Assembly: GCF_028748185.1 (NCBI RefSeq)
Contig: NZ_CP118164.1
Span: 4,861,814 to 4,925,813, forward strand
DNA length: 64,000 bases
DNA from: Bremerella sp. P1
Lineage (GTDB): Bacteria; Planctomycetota; Planctomycetia; Pirellulales; Pirellulaceae
Direction: 5' to 3'
Position numbers and translations under genes: made by a program. The first letter of the stretch is position 1, and the number at the start of each line of letters is the position of its first letter. This document shows positions 36,240 through 43,516 of this stretch, piece after piece. The notes under the pieces were generated by a model. It ran no database searches. It worked only from the letters and a program-made list of their open reading frames with translations, and had not been told where the DNA came from.

Positions 36240-36392
36240 GGGTGGCCCAGAGATTCATCTCTGGGTAGCCGCAGGCTACAAGCGGCTAACGAATACGCGT
36301 TATCAAGATGGTGAGATTCCATTTTCATTTACGCCAGATGCATTAGCCGCTTGTCGGCGATGCCGACCCAGAGATAAACCTCTGGGCCACCC
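36240..36392 (+). repeat. 153-bp REP-like palindromic element, copy A
   Basis: Begins GGGTGGCCCAGAGATT and ends with its near complement CTCTGGGCCACCC. The left arm contains hairpin 1 (CCCAGAGAT/ATCTCTGGG) and hairpin 2 (AGCC-GCA-GGCT), then ACAAGCGGCTAA, which pairs with TTAGCCGCTTGT of the right arm. The right arm's hairpin 2 is CGGC/GCCG. The end lies four bases from the rayT stop codon. It is inverted relative to copies B and C by the arrangement of its hairpin-2 types. Confidence 0.93.
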
Positions 36393-36396
36393 GACG

Positions 36397-36912
36397 CTAG
36401 AATTCGGGCATCGAAATTGGAACGCCGACACTTTTTCCTTTGTCGTACCACCGAGCAGAACTCCATCGCCACTGAGCCGGAAGCAATGCGAACTTAGCCC
36501 GTACCGGGTTCATGTGCATGTAGTCCAGTTTCTCCTGAATCTTCGCCGGGTGATAGATTTCGAAGCTGTAGTAGCGCCGTTGCCAAATGGGAGTGTCGTC
36601 GCCAATGGCATCACCGTAGCTCCAGGCCCAACGCCTATATTGCTCCTTGATGGCATAGCTCGAGTCGTGTTTCCACTTCTGAATGAAAGACGGCAACTGA
36701 TTTAGTGTGTCAAACCAAACCAGCGCATGGACGTGATCTGGCATCAGAACGAATCCCGCACATCTTCCGCGATGCACTTTGAGGTTTGTGTTCAGGCAAC
36801 CCAATACGACGCGATTCGCTTGATCGTATTCAAGTATTCGACGGCGATGGTAACAACTGAACGTCACGAAATGAATGTAGAGTTGTTCCAGAGGCTGCCG
36901 TCGATTTGCCAT
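36397..36912 (-). CDS. REP-associated tyrosine transposase (RAYT, IS200-like HUH family)
   Basis: An intact 171-residue single-domain transposase. The HUH motif is His60-Val-His62 in VLMPDHVHALVW, and the presumed nucleophile is Tyr131 in LDYMHMNPVRAK; both are in the normal positions for Y1/RAYT enzymes. The conserved WRWSSARWY end is present. RAYTs cut and rejoin single-stranded REP hairpins in gammaproteobacteria. Here the gene is flanked by 153-bp palindromic elements on each side, four bases from its stop and 75 bases from its start. No promoter is obvious; it may depend on read-through. Confidence 0.93.
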   Translation of the reverse strand: MANRRQPLEQLYIHFVTFSCYHRRRILEYDQANRVVLGCLNTNLKVHRGRCAGFVLMPDHVHALVWFDTLNQLPSFIQKWKHDSSYAIKEQYRRWAWSYGDAIGDDTPIWQRRYYSFEIYHPAKIQEKLDYMHMNPVRAKFALLPAQWRWSSARWYDKGKSVGVPISMPEF

Positions 36913-36987
36913 ATTTCAAACTCCGTGCGTATGTGGAGGTGGAAAGTCTAACGCAGGCAACCAACCAAGAGCAACGAAAGCTCACCG

Positions 36988-37140
36988 GGGTGGCCCAGAG
37001 ATTCATCTCTGGGTCGGCGACGCCGACAAGCGGCTTATGGATGGAGTACGAACAAGATTGAGTCGTTCCATCCGGTTCATGCCTGCTTCATTAGCCGCTT
37101 GTAGCCTGTGGCTACCCAGAGATAAATCTCTGGGCCACCC
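36988..37140 (-). repeat. 153-bp REP-like palindromic element, copy B
   Basis: Same length and terminal sequence as copies A and C. The left arm has hairpin 2 as CGGC-GAC-GCCG and the right arm as AGCC-TGT-GGCT, the mirror of copy A, so it lies inverted to copy A. The centre has its own stem GGATGGA/TCCATCC with an inner ACGA/TCGT pair. Confidence 0.93.
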
Positions 37141-37159
37141 TCACATAAACACAACGCAT

Positions 37160-37177
37160 ATCCGTGCGATCCGTGGT
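37160..37177 (-). repeat. Second inverted repeat, right copy
   Basis: Reverse complement reads ACCACGGATCGCACGGAT; it pairs with 36197-36214 at 16 of 18 positions. Confidence 0.75.
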
Positions 37178-37218
37178 CACCCCCTTTTCTTCTCACTTGG
37201 AATGTAGTTCGAAATAAA

Positions 37219-37248
37219 AAACGCCTGGGACGATGGTCCCAGGCGTTT
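37219..37248 (-). terminator. Terminator of the LarA-family gene
   Basis: Twelve-bp stem AACGCCTGGGAC/GTCCCAGGCGTT with loop GATG; on the minus strand it is followed by TTTTTT. It lies about 45 bases past the stop of the gene at 37291. Confidence 0.88.
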
Positions 37249-37263
37249 CGTGTTCTGAGTGAA

Positions 37264-37287
37264 CTCTGTGTGCTCTGTGGCTAAATC
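37264..37287 (-). repeat. Outer inverted repeat, right copy
   Basis: Reverse complement begins GATTTAGCCACAGAGC, matching 36140-36163 at 22 of 24 positions. It ends three bases from the neighbouring gene's stop codon. Confidence 0.8.
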
Positions 37288-37290
37288 TCT

Positions 37291-38601
37291 TTAGACCTCA
37301 GCAAAGCCAGTCTTGCGGTTGTAGAGCTTTTCTTTGGTGCTCCACAGACCGGCCGATGGCGTGGCGATGAAGAAGATCTCTTCGCCGTCAGGCATCGTGT
37401 TGAAGCCTTCCTTCATCTTGTCGATCGGGTAACGCTTCAAGGTTTCTTCGTAGTCGGCGTAGGCGAAGTGAACCTGTTCGACTTCTTCCTGGTTCAAGTG
37501 GCCTGGAGCGTAGCGAATCGTGAAGCGGCCTTCCGACGTGCCGTGCATCAGGTGAGCGGTGCCGTGAGCCAGGTCCTGCATGTCTTCGTTTTCTTTGTAC
37601 AGTTCCAGGATCTTGTCGGTCGGCTGGTAACCATACTTGCGAATCAGTGCGTCGACGTCAGGCTGTTCGCCGAAACGCTTCAGACCAGGAGCGATCACCA
37701 GCAGCTCGCCGCCGTCGGCGATCGCCATGCGGGTACGGTAGACGCTCTTGTTGGCAACCCAGGTGCTGAAGAACTCGTCGCCTTGCATGACGCAGACGAT
37801 CTTCTTGACCGGCTCGTCGAAGACGGTGATGTTCTCGGCCCGCGACTGTTTGGCGGCGTTCAGGTAGGTTTCCAGGTCGTCGCCGATGTGGATCCCGGTA
37901 TGAACGAGTTCGCCTTCTTCGTTCCGAGCGAGAACCACTTGCACGTAGAAGTCAGGCAGGTGGCCGAGCATCTCTTCTTCGGCCTTGTTGAACACGGCAC
38001 GCACGGGCGTGATCAGGTTGCCGAGGTTGTTCTCGATCCCGCAGCTGGCGGCCATCATGTGCGAAGTGCAGATCAGGTCCTTGCCGGCCAGGCCGATGAA
38101 GTAGTTCTTGTTGTGGTTGGCAAAGCCGAGCACTTCGTGCGGGACGACGTGACCGATGTTGATGATCAGGTCCCATTGTTCTTCCATCAGCATCTTATTG
38201 AGCCAGATCGGAATGGCCCAGTCGGCAGCGCCTTCGCTGATCTCTTTGACGAAGTCGGCCGAGATCTCGCCCACCTTCACGCACCCATCACGCCAGTCGT
38301 GGGCGTGGATGATCTCGTTGGGGATGTTGCCGAACATCTGCTTGTTCTGCTCTGGCGTGTGCGGCTCGTGCTGACCGAGGGTCGGGATCACGTGGATCTC
38401 GGCTTCGTCCTTCAGTTTCTCCCAGAAGTACTCGGTGATCCAGCCAGACCCGGAGTGCATGCGGGTAATGTCGGGAGGAAGCAGCAGAACGCGCTTCGGG
38501 GTGCCACAGATCCGCTCACGCGCTTCTTCGATCGCGCGGTCGAGAATGGCAAGCAACTCTGGCTTTTTGATTTCTTTTGCGGTTTCGGAAATCCAAGGCA
38601 T
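37291..38601 (-). CDS. LarA-family (DUF2088) racemase/epimerase-like protein
   Basis: A 436-residue protein related to nickel-pincer-dependent lactate racemase LarA and to the sugar-acid epimerase relatives in the same superfamily. The N-terminal part holds LLPPDITRMHSGSGW and PTLGQHEPHTPEQ, and the middle GHVVPHEVLGFANHNKNYF followed by GLAGKDLICTSHMMAASCG, where the His and Lys residues are candidates for cofactor and metal binding. The start at 38601 (MPWISETAKE) is chosen because the 32 upstream codons to 38697 look non-coding. No larB, larC or larE gene is nearby. The substrate is unknown. Confidence 0.8.
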   Translation of the reverse strand: MPWISETAKEIKKPELLAILDRAIEEARERICGTPKRVLLLPPDITRMHSGSGWITEYFWEKLKDEAEIHVIPTLGQHEPHTPEQNKQMFGNIPNEIIHAHDWRDGCVKVGEISADFVKEISEGAADWAIPIWLNKMLMEEQWDLIINIGHVVPHEVLGFANHNKNYFIGLAGKDLICTSHMMAASCGIENNLGNLITPVRAVFNKAEEEMLGHLPDFYVQVVLARNEEGELVHTGIHIGDDLETYLNAAKQSRAENITVFDEPVKKIVCVMQGDEFFSTWVANKSVYRTRMAIADGGELLVIAPGLKRFGEQPDVDALIRKYGYQPTDKILELYKENEDMQDLAHGTAHLMHGTSEGRFTIRYAPGHLNQEEVEQVHFAYADYEETLKRYPIDKMKEGFNTMPDGEEIFFIATPSAGLWSTKEKLYNRKTGFAEV

Positions 38602-38649
38602 GGCTAGGGTCAATCCAAACTGAGGTTGAAAACGAGAGAAGCCTAAGCG

Positions 38650-38680
38650 AGCTCTTCCATCTTCATCAAATGGAAGAGCT
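38650..38680. repeat. 11-bp perfect inverted repeat
   Basis: AGCTCTTCCAT pairs with ATGGAAGAGCT across a 9-nt loop in the 180-bp region between the LarA-family start and the pepA stop. It probably contributes to terminating pepA transcription. Confidence 0.55.
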
Positions 38681-38698
38681 TGGGGTGCTGATACCAAT

Positions 38699-38734
38699 TC
38701 GCCCCTTACCCTAGCCCTCTCCCCGAAGGGGCGA
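38699..38734. repeat. 9-bp inverted repeat of the CCCTCTCCCC type
   Basis: TCGCCCCTT pairs with AAGGGGCGA across 18 nt that contain CCCTAGCCCTCTCCCC. Similar pyrimidine-rich palindromes are dispersed in many bacterial genomes. It lies 48 nt past the pepA stop on the pepA side of the preceding repeat. Confidence 0.55.
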
Positions 38735-38781
38735 AGGGACGAGACATGGGAGTCGGGCGTGGTACCTATATTTACGTAGTT

Positions 38782-40242
38782 TTAACGGGTAGCTTGGCGT
38801 CGCGCCAATTCCACCAGGGTACGAACCGCAAATCCGGTCGCTCCGCCACCGCAGTACGGTTTGGGTTTTTCCGCGAACGAAGGACCGGCGATATCGATAT
38901 GCGTCCAGGGGGTTTCGTCAACGAATTCTTCCAGGAACTTCGCTGCCGTGATGGCTCCGCCCCAGCGACCGTCACCGACATTCTTGACGTCGGCGATCTG
39001 GCTTTTCATTTGTTCGCCAAACTCTGGGTACATCGGCAACTGCCACATTTTTTCGCCGGTGGTTAGCGCTGCCTGTTCCACTTCATGGCACCAGTCTGGC
39101 TCGTTGGTCATCAGGCCGGCGGTGTCCATGCCCAGGGCAACGACACAAGCACCGGTTAGCGTGGCCAGGTCGACGATGGCCATCGGCTTTTCATCGAGCG
39201 CCACATTCAGCACGTCGGCCAGAACCAGGCGACCTTCAGCATCGGTATTCAAAACTTCGATTGTCTTGCCGCTGCGCGAGTGGAGGATGTCACCCAGCTT
39301 GTAGCTGTCGCCAGAAACCATGTTCTCGACCAGGCCGCACAACGCAACGACATTGACCGGGATTTTCAGGGCTGCGATTGCTTTGATCGCACCCAGGACG
39401 GTCGCGGCACCGGCCATGTCGGCTTTCATGGTGATCATGCCGTCGGATGGCTTAAGCGAGAGACCACCGCTATCGAACGTGACTCCTTTGCCGACCAACG
39501 CCAGCGGTGGATCACCCTTCTTGCCGCCGTTATAGCGAACGATTACCAGGCGAGGATCTTTCACGCTGCCACGAGCGACGGCCAAAAGGCTACCGCATTT
39601 CTCTTCGGTCAGCTTGGCCTTGTCCCAGACCTCGATGTTCAGATCGTGATTCTCAGCAACGACGGCTGCTTCTTCCGCGAAGGTGGCCGGATAGATGTCG
39701 TTGGCACAGCGATTGACCAGCGAACGGGTCAGGCTGATGGCATTGCCCAGGGCGATACCCTTTTCCAGGACTTCTGGAGTCGCGCCGTTCCAGATGATCT
39801 CGCCGGGTGGGTTTTGCTTCTTTTCTTTGCGGTAAATGTCTTGGCCGTTGACCGCCGATGCTGCCCCGGCGATCGCTTGTTCCATCAGTTCGCTAGGCCA
39901 GAAGTCGTCCAGGTAGAACGCTGCTTTCTGGACCTTCTTGGCCGACAGAGCCACCGCGGCCGTGGCGGCTGCTTCGTAGGCTCGCTGCTGATTCAGATCT
40001 TCCTTCTTGCCGAGGCCGATCACGTAGATACGGGTGACGGCGAAGCCGCCGGGAGCCAGGATCGTGGTGACTTCGTTCGCTTTGCCCGTGATATCTTCCG
40101 ATTCACGTAAACGCGTGATGCTTCCGCCGATGAGGGTATCTAGCTGGTTGGCAGGCGGCGAGAGGCCGTCTTCGTACGTTCCAACAACCAGGACATCTCC
40201 GGAGAAGTCGGAGATCTTATGTTCGGTACCGGTAACCTTCAT
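38782..40242 (-). CDS. pepA: Leucyl aminopeptidase (M17 family)
   Basis: Cytoplasmic hexameric aminopeptidase releasing N-terminal residues from peptides. The C-terminal catalytic domain carries the metal ligands in GVTFDSGGLSLKP (Lys and Asp), MKADMAGAATVL (Asp) and the M17 signature NTDAEGRL (Asp and Glu). The N-terminal macrodomain-like half is present, so at 486 residues it is full length. It is followed on the minus strand by two hairpins and the LarA-family gene. Confidence 0.97.
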   Translation of the reverse strand: MKVTGTEHKISDFSGDVLVVGTYEDGLSPPANQLDTLIGGSITRLRESEDITGKANEVTTILAPGGFAVTRIYVIGLGKKEDLNQQRAYEAAATAAVALSAKKVQKAAFYLDDFWPSELMEQAIAGAASAVNGQDIYRKEKKQNPPGEIIWNGATPEVLEKGIALGNAISLTRSLVNRCANDIYPATFAEEAAVVAENHDLNIEVWDKAKLTEEKCGSLLAVARGSVKDPRLVIVRYNGGKKGDPPLALVGKGVTFDSGGLSLKPSDGMITMKADMAGAATVLGAIKAIAALKIPVNVVALCGLVENMVSGDSYKLGDILHSRSGKTIEVLNTDAEGRLVLADVLNVALDEKPMAIVDLATLTGACVVALGMDTAGLMTNEPDWCHEVEQAALTTGEKMWQLPMYPEFGEQMKSQIADVKNVGDGRWGGAITAAKFLEEFVDETPWTHIDIAGPSFAEKPKPYCGGGATGFAVRTLVELARRQATR

Positions 40243-40395
40243 CGATTTCGTCTCAGCTCGGCGGTTTGGGATATCAGCGGGATGCCCGCTGCAAACCTGT
40301 TATTGTATCGCTGAGACCGGTTTCTATACAGTGTGGAGAACCACGTGGGGTCGATATGGCCCAAATCGGTGGGGATTCGCACGCGGAGGTCAACG

Positions 40396-41094
40396 ATGGT
40401 TTGTTTACGCTGCCTGATGCTGGTTACTCTTTTTTCGGCGTTTTTGCCGGCATTTGCCTGGGGGCAGTCGCCGCGGGTAATGGTCGAACTGGCGTTTGTC
40501 GAACGCACTAAGCAGGCGCCGGATCAAACGCCGCTGAAAGAGGAATTCGAGAAGCTGCTTCCCGAATCGGGACTGGCGAAGGAAGGTCTGGTTCCCTTTC
40601 TGGATGATTGGCTGCGAGTCCAGAATCGCGATCTGATCGAAATCGACCTGATGCAGTTGAAGGTCCCGCTGGGCGAAGAAGTCGAGTTCGCCACGCGGCA
40701 CTCACTAGCGGCCAAGTTTCAAGATCCCAAGGCGATGTTCGAGGCCGCGGACATCCCGATGATGCCAGGCGAGAATCTGCTTAGCGATGGCTTGGAGGCA
40801 ACCGTCCGCGTCGATAAGAAGCCAAGCGGAAAGCTGCACGTGCGTTTCCGTTTCGACAAACGCATGCCGGCGACGATGAAGAACGTTATCGACGCGGATC
40901 AGCCTGATGCACCGGCGGTGCCTGTTCTGCATCGGCAGTCGATCAATACACGCATCGAGTTAGATCCGCAGGAAACGTTTTCGCTGGGAGGTCTACTGCA
41001 GGTCAAGCGGCAAGACGGCAAGGAAGTGACCCGCGAACTGGTGATTCTGGTTCGTGTGCACCTGGCCGATCCGGCGCCGTTTCCAGCGGATTAG
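40396..41094 (+). CDS. Secreted protein, first of a tandem trio
   Basis: A 232-residue exported protein. The start at 40396 is fixed by GGAGGT five bases upstream; an ATG at 40333 would put 21 extra residues before the signal peptide (LMLVTLFSAFLPAFAWG). The mature protein starts with PRVMVELAFVERT and ends with a strand series (SINTRIELDPQETFSLGGLL, then RELVILVRVHL). That closing pattern resembles the beta-strands of the secretin domain. The next two genes encode proteins of like layout. Function is unknown. Confidence 0.75.
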   Translation: MVCLRCLMLVTLFSAFLPAFAWGQSPRVMVELAFVERTKQAPDQTPLKEEFEKLLPESGLAKEGLVPFLDDWLRVQNRDLIEIDLMQLKVPLGEEVEFATRHSLAAKFQDPKAMFEAADIPMMPGENLLSDGLEATVRVDKKPSGKLHVRFRFDKRMPATMKNVIDADQPDAPAVPVLHRQSINTRIELDPQETFSLGGLLQVKRQDGKEVTRELVILVRVHLADPAPFPAD

Positions 41095-41166
41095 TTGCAT
41101 GGCATCCATTCAGGGGGCTAGAATCGAGCCTGCGCGAGTCATTCTGCCTGAACAAGGAGCCCCCTC

Positions 41167-42372
41167 ATGTCTCTCCGCATTCTTTTCTGTCTTGTTGCCT
41201 TTTCACTTTTCGCTGCCCCATCGCAGGTATTTTCTCAAGACGAAGCTGACGCGGCTGATGCCACAGAGTCGGCCACGGACAGTGCTCGCGAACGTGATCG
41301 AAGCCCTAGTCCTGTATCACGGATGTTCTCCTCGCTTGATACCAATGGCGATCGCCGACTCACCAGCGAAGAGGTCCAACGATTGCCTGCGTCGCTGAAG
41401 GCCCATTTTGCTAAGGGGCGAGAAGTCGAAAGTGTGGTCATCACCTTCGAGCAGTTCAACGATGGTATCGAAGAGCTTAAGAAAGGCACGCCCGAGCGGT
41501 TCCGACGCAACCGCGAGGAAGCAGCTCGTGCAGGCAACCCAACCGATCGCACGAGGTATTACCCCCGAGATACCCCTGTTGTCCAGGCCGACGCGAAGCC
41601 AGCCGCCGCAAACGACCAGCCGGTCAGACCAGTCAGGCAGTTAGTTGTCAAGCCAGAAGTCGTCCCCGCGAAAGCCTTCAAAGTCGAGATTGTTATGCTG
41701 CGTCGCACCAGTGACGCGCTACCGAGTCGAACTTTGGCCAGCGAGGTGTCGAGTGTGCTCGATGGTGCTGGTCCATCCCTTTCGGCTCGGATTCTTCCAT
41801 GGCTGGCCGATCCCGATAGTCGTGGTGCCAGCCTGGTCGATTTGATCCAGGCTCAGTCGACCTACGGCGAGTCGATTCTCGTCCAGCGTGGCGGAAGCGA
41901 ACCTTATGTCTCAGGCACCACTTCGATGGGCAGCCGAGGAAGGGCCGTTTCGTACAACATGCAGCAGGTAGGCACCATGGTGCGTGTCGAGTCAGCCACC
42001 ATCAAAGATAGCGATAAGCTAGGTCTGTCGGTTCAATTCGAGAAGTCGTACCTCGAACAGGCCGCCGCCGACGATGATGAAGATGATGAGGACGACGCAG
42101 CGGAAGAGTCGACTGAACCCGCTGGCGGGGATGACGCCGAAACTGAGGGTTCATCCAACACATCCCCAGGCATATCCCCCCGTTCAAGTCGATCTACTTC
42201 GCCCTTTGCCCGCACACCGGTGAGCGAGCCGGTGCCGCCCCCGACGATCGCTACGATCACGGCTCAAGGCAAACTGGTCCTGCCGGCCGGTGAGGCTGGT
42301 ATTCTGACGGAAATCGCCAAGCAAAGTGGCGATACATTCGAAGAAGTGGTCATTTTGGTTCAGTGGAACTGA
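41167..42372 (+). CDS. Secreted protein with an EF-hand and secretin-like end, second of the trio
   Basis: A 401-residue exported protein with signal peptide ending QVFSQ. Residues about 53-68 contain an EF-hand loop (SLDTNGDRRLTSEEVQRLP), with Asp, Asn and Glu at calcium-ligand positions. A Pro/Ala-rich linker leads to a region starting FKVEIVMLRRTSDALPSR; later come GTMVRVESATIKDSDKLGLS and a terminal TGSGKL-like ITAQGKLVLPAGEAGILTEI ending in VVILVQWN. An acidic low-complexity stretch (DDDEDDEDD) and Ser/Pro-rich stretch interrupt it. The layout resembles parts of the secretin domain, though no pore is implied. Confidence 0.75.
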   Translation: MSLRILFCLVAFSLFAAPSQVFSQDEADAADATESATDSARERDRSPSPVSRMFSSLDTNGDRRLTSEEVQRLPASLKAHFAKGREVESVVITFEQFNDGIEELKKGTPERFRRNREEAARAGNPTDRTRYYPRDTPVVQADAKPAAANDQPVRPVRQLVVKPEVVPAKAFKVEIVMLRRTSDALPSRTLASEVSSVLDGAGPSLSARILPWLADPDSRGASLVDLIQAQSTYGESILVQRGGSEPYVSGTTSMGSRGRAVSYNMQQVGTMVRVESATIKDSDKLGLSVQFEKSYLEQAAADDDEDDEDDAAEESTEPAGGDDAETEGSSNTSPGISPRSSRSTSPFARTPVSEPVPPPTIATITAQGKLVLPAGEAGILTEIAKQSGDTFEEVVILVQWN

Positions 42373-42453
42373 ATCGGCAGAAAACCATTGCGTGGTGGTA
42401 TTCGTCGTAGCTGATGAGTACCTCCTCTCCCTTGGCTCATCGAAAGGATCATT

Positions 42454-43080
42454 ATGCTCTGCCGCTTGACTGTGATACTGCTGACATTGTTTTTTACCGG
42501 GGCTGCTTCGGCTCAAACGGCCAAACCGGCCAACCCTACAAAGATCGGTTTAGAGCTGATGGTGGTAACCGTCGCCGTCGATGCACGCCACGGCGGCTTC
42601 GGCGAGGGTCTCATCGACGATATTTCGACGGTGGTGAAGCAGCACGAGTCCAAGTCTTGGAGCACCCTGCACGGCGCCATCCGTCGGCTGCTGCCCAAAG
42701 AAAGAGAGGCCATGGCGGCCGCTGTCGATGCTTACACGCTGCATACGTTTCCAGATCTGGAACAACGCGTGAACTTCGCCACCAATTTCGCAGGCGGGCC
42801 GGAACCGCATCGTGGCGGTCCACCGATACAAGCGGCCCAGACCAAAGTCACTGCCGTACCCTGGGTTTTGGACGAAGAGCGATTCGGACTCGGGATCACC
42901 GTGCTGAGCGAAGTGCCGGTGATCATCAGCGGTCACCACCCACCCCGCGAGCGGGAACAAACCGAGATGACCTCGAACACGCTGGTCGACGAAAACGAGG
43001 CCAGCATCGTCATGGCCCGCAGCCACAGCGATACGCACGTGCATACGCTTCTAATGGTGATTGCTCGCGTTTCGCGCTAG
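42454..43080 (+). CDS. Secreted protein, third of the trio
   Basis: A 208-residue exported protein with signal peptide MLCRLTVILLTLFFTGAASA. After it come KIGLELMVVTVAVDA, a helical insert, and DEERFGLGITVLSEVPVI followed by LLMVIARVSR at the end. The opening and closing strands align in kind with those of the two preceding genes, which suggests tandem duplication followed by divergence. Its stop codon overlaps the stop of the converging gene by sharing CTAG. No enzyme motif is visible. Confidence 0.7.
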   Translation: MLCRLTVILLTLFFTGAASAQTAKPANPTKIGLELMVVTVAVDARHGGFGEGLIDDISTVVKQHESKSWSTLHGAIRRLLPKEREAMAAAVDAYTLHTFPDLEQRVNFATNFAGGPEPHRGGPPIQAAQTKVTAVPWVLDEERFGLGITVLSEVPVIISGHHPPREREQTEMTSNTLVDENEASIVMARSHSDTHVHTLLMVIARVSR

Positions 43081-43295
43081 AAATCGCGATTCAGACATTT
43101 CCACTCAAAGAACTTGATGATCTCGCGACGTTGCGTCTCTCCGATGGCGAACGTGAGATCTTCGACGCCTGCTCGATTGGTCATCCTGACATAAACTCGA
43201 CCGCTGTTCGGGTTTTCGTGGACGTGATGTACATGCTCTAGATTGACCATGTAGACTTCGCCATCGTCCGTCTTAACATGAAGAAACTCTGCCAT
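43077..43295 (-). CDS. Hypothetical 72-residue protein
   Basis: A small soluble protein: MAEFLHVKTDDGEVYMVNLE, then a His-rich HVHHVHENPN and a strand-rich YVRMTNRAGVEDL. The start at 43295 is the in-frame Met nearest the folded part; the frame remains open to 43424. It looks like a compact beta-barrel-type domain. Its stop overlaps that of the converging gene. I do not recognise a family. Confidence 0.5.
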   Translation of the reverse strand: MAEFLHVKTDDGEVYMVNLEHVHHVHENPNSGRVYVRMTNRAGVEDLTFAIGETQRREIIKFFEWKCLNRDF

Positions 43296-43516
43296 ACGCG
43301 GAACTCCGGGTAGTGCGATGGTGGTTTGTGCGCCTAAGCTATAGCGTATAGAAGGAATGGCATTTGCCGAAGCTGAATTGAACCAAGGATTCGATATTTC
43401 TTCGGCTTTCTCGTACTGCGGCAATATGCCGCACTGGGTTCTATCCCCTCGGCTTGTAAGGTAGGGGGACAGATATCCACTCGATTGACAACGTGCATTG
43501 AGGAAACTTCGCGACG

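Larger units (their letters stand above)
36140..37287. mobile_element. RAYT transposase inside nested inverted repeats (REP-like composite)
   Basis: A region of 1,148 bp with mirror layout: outer repeat (36140-36163), second repeat (36197-36214), 153-bp element A (36240-36392), rayT (36397-36912), 153-bp element B inverted (36988-37140), second repeat inverted (37160-37177), outer repeat inverted (37264-37287). A 30-bp terminator belonging to the neighbouring gene lies between the last two. RAYTs process REP-type palindromes in other bacteria, so the 153-bp elements are the likely substrates. Whether the outer repeats belong to the element or only mark common insertion-prone sequence is not clear. 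Confidence 0.75.
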
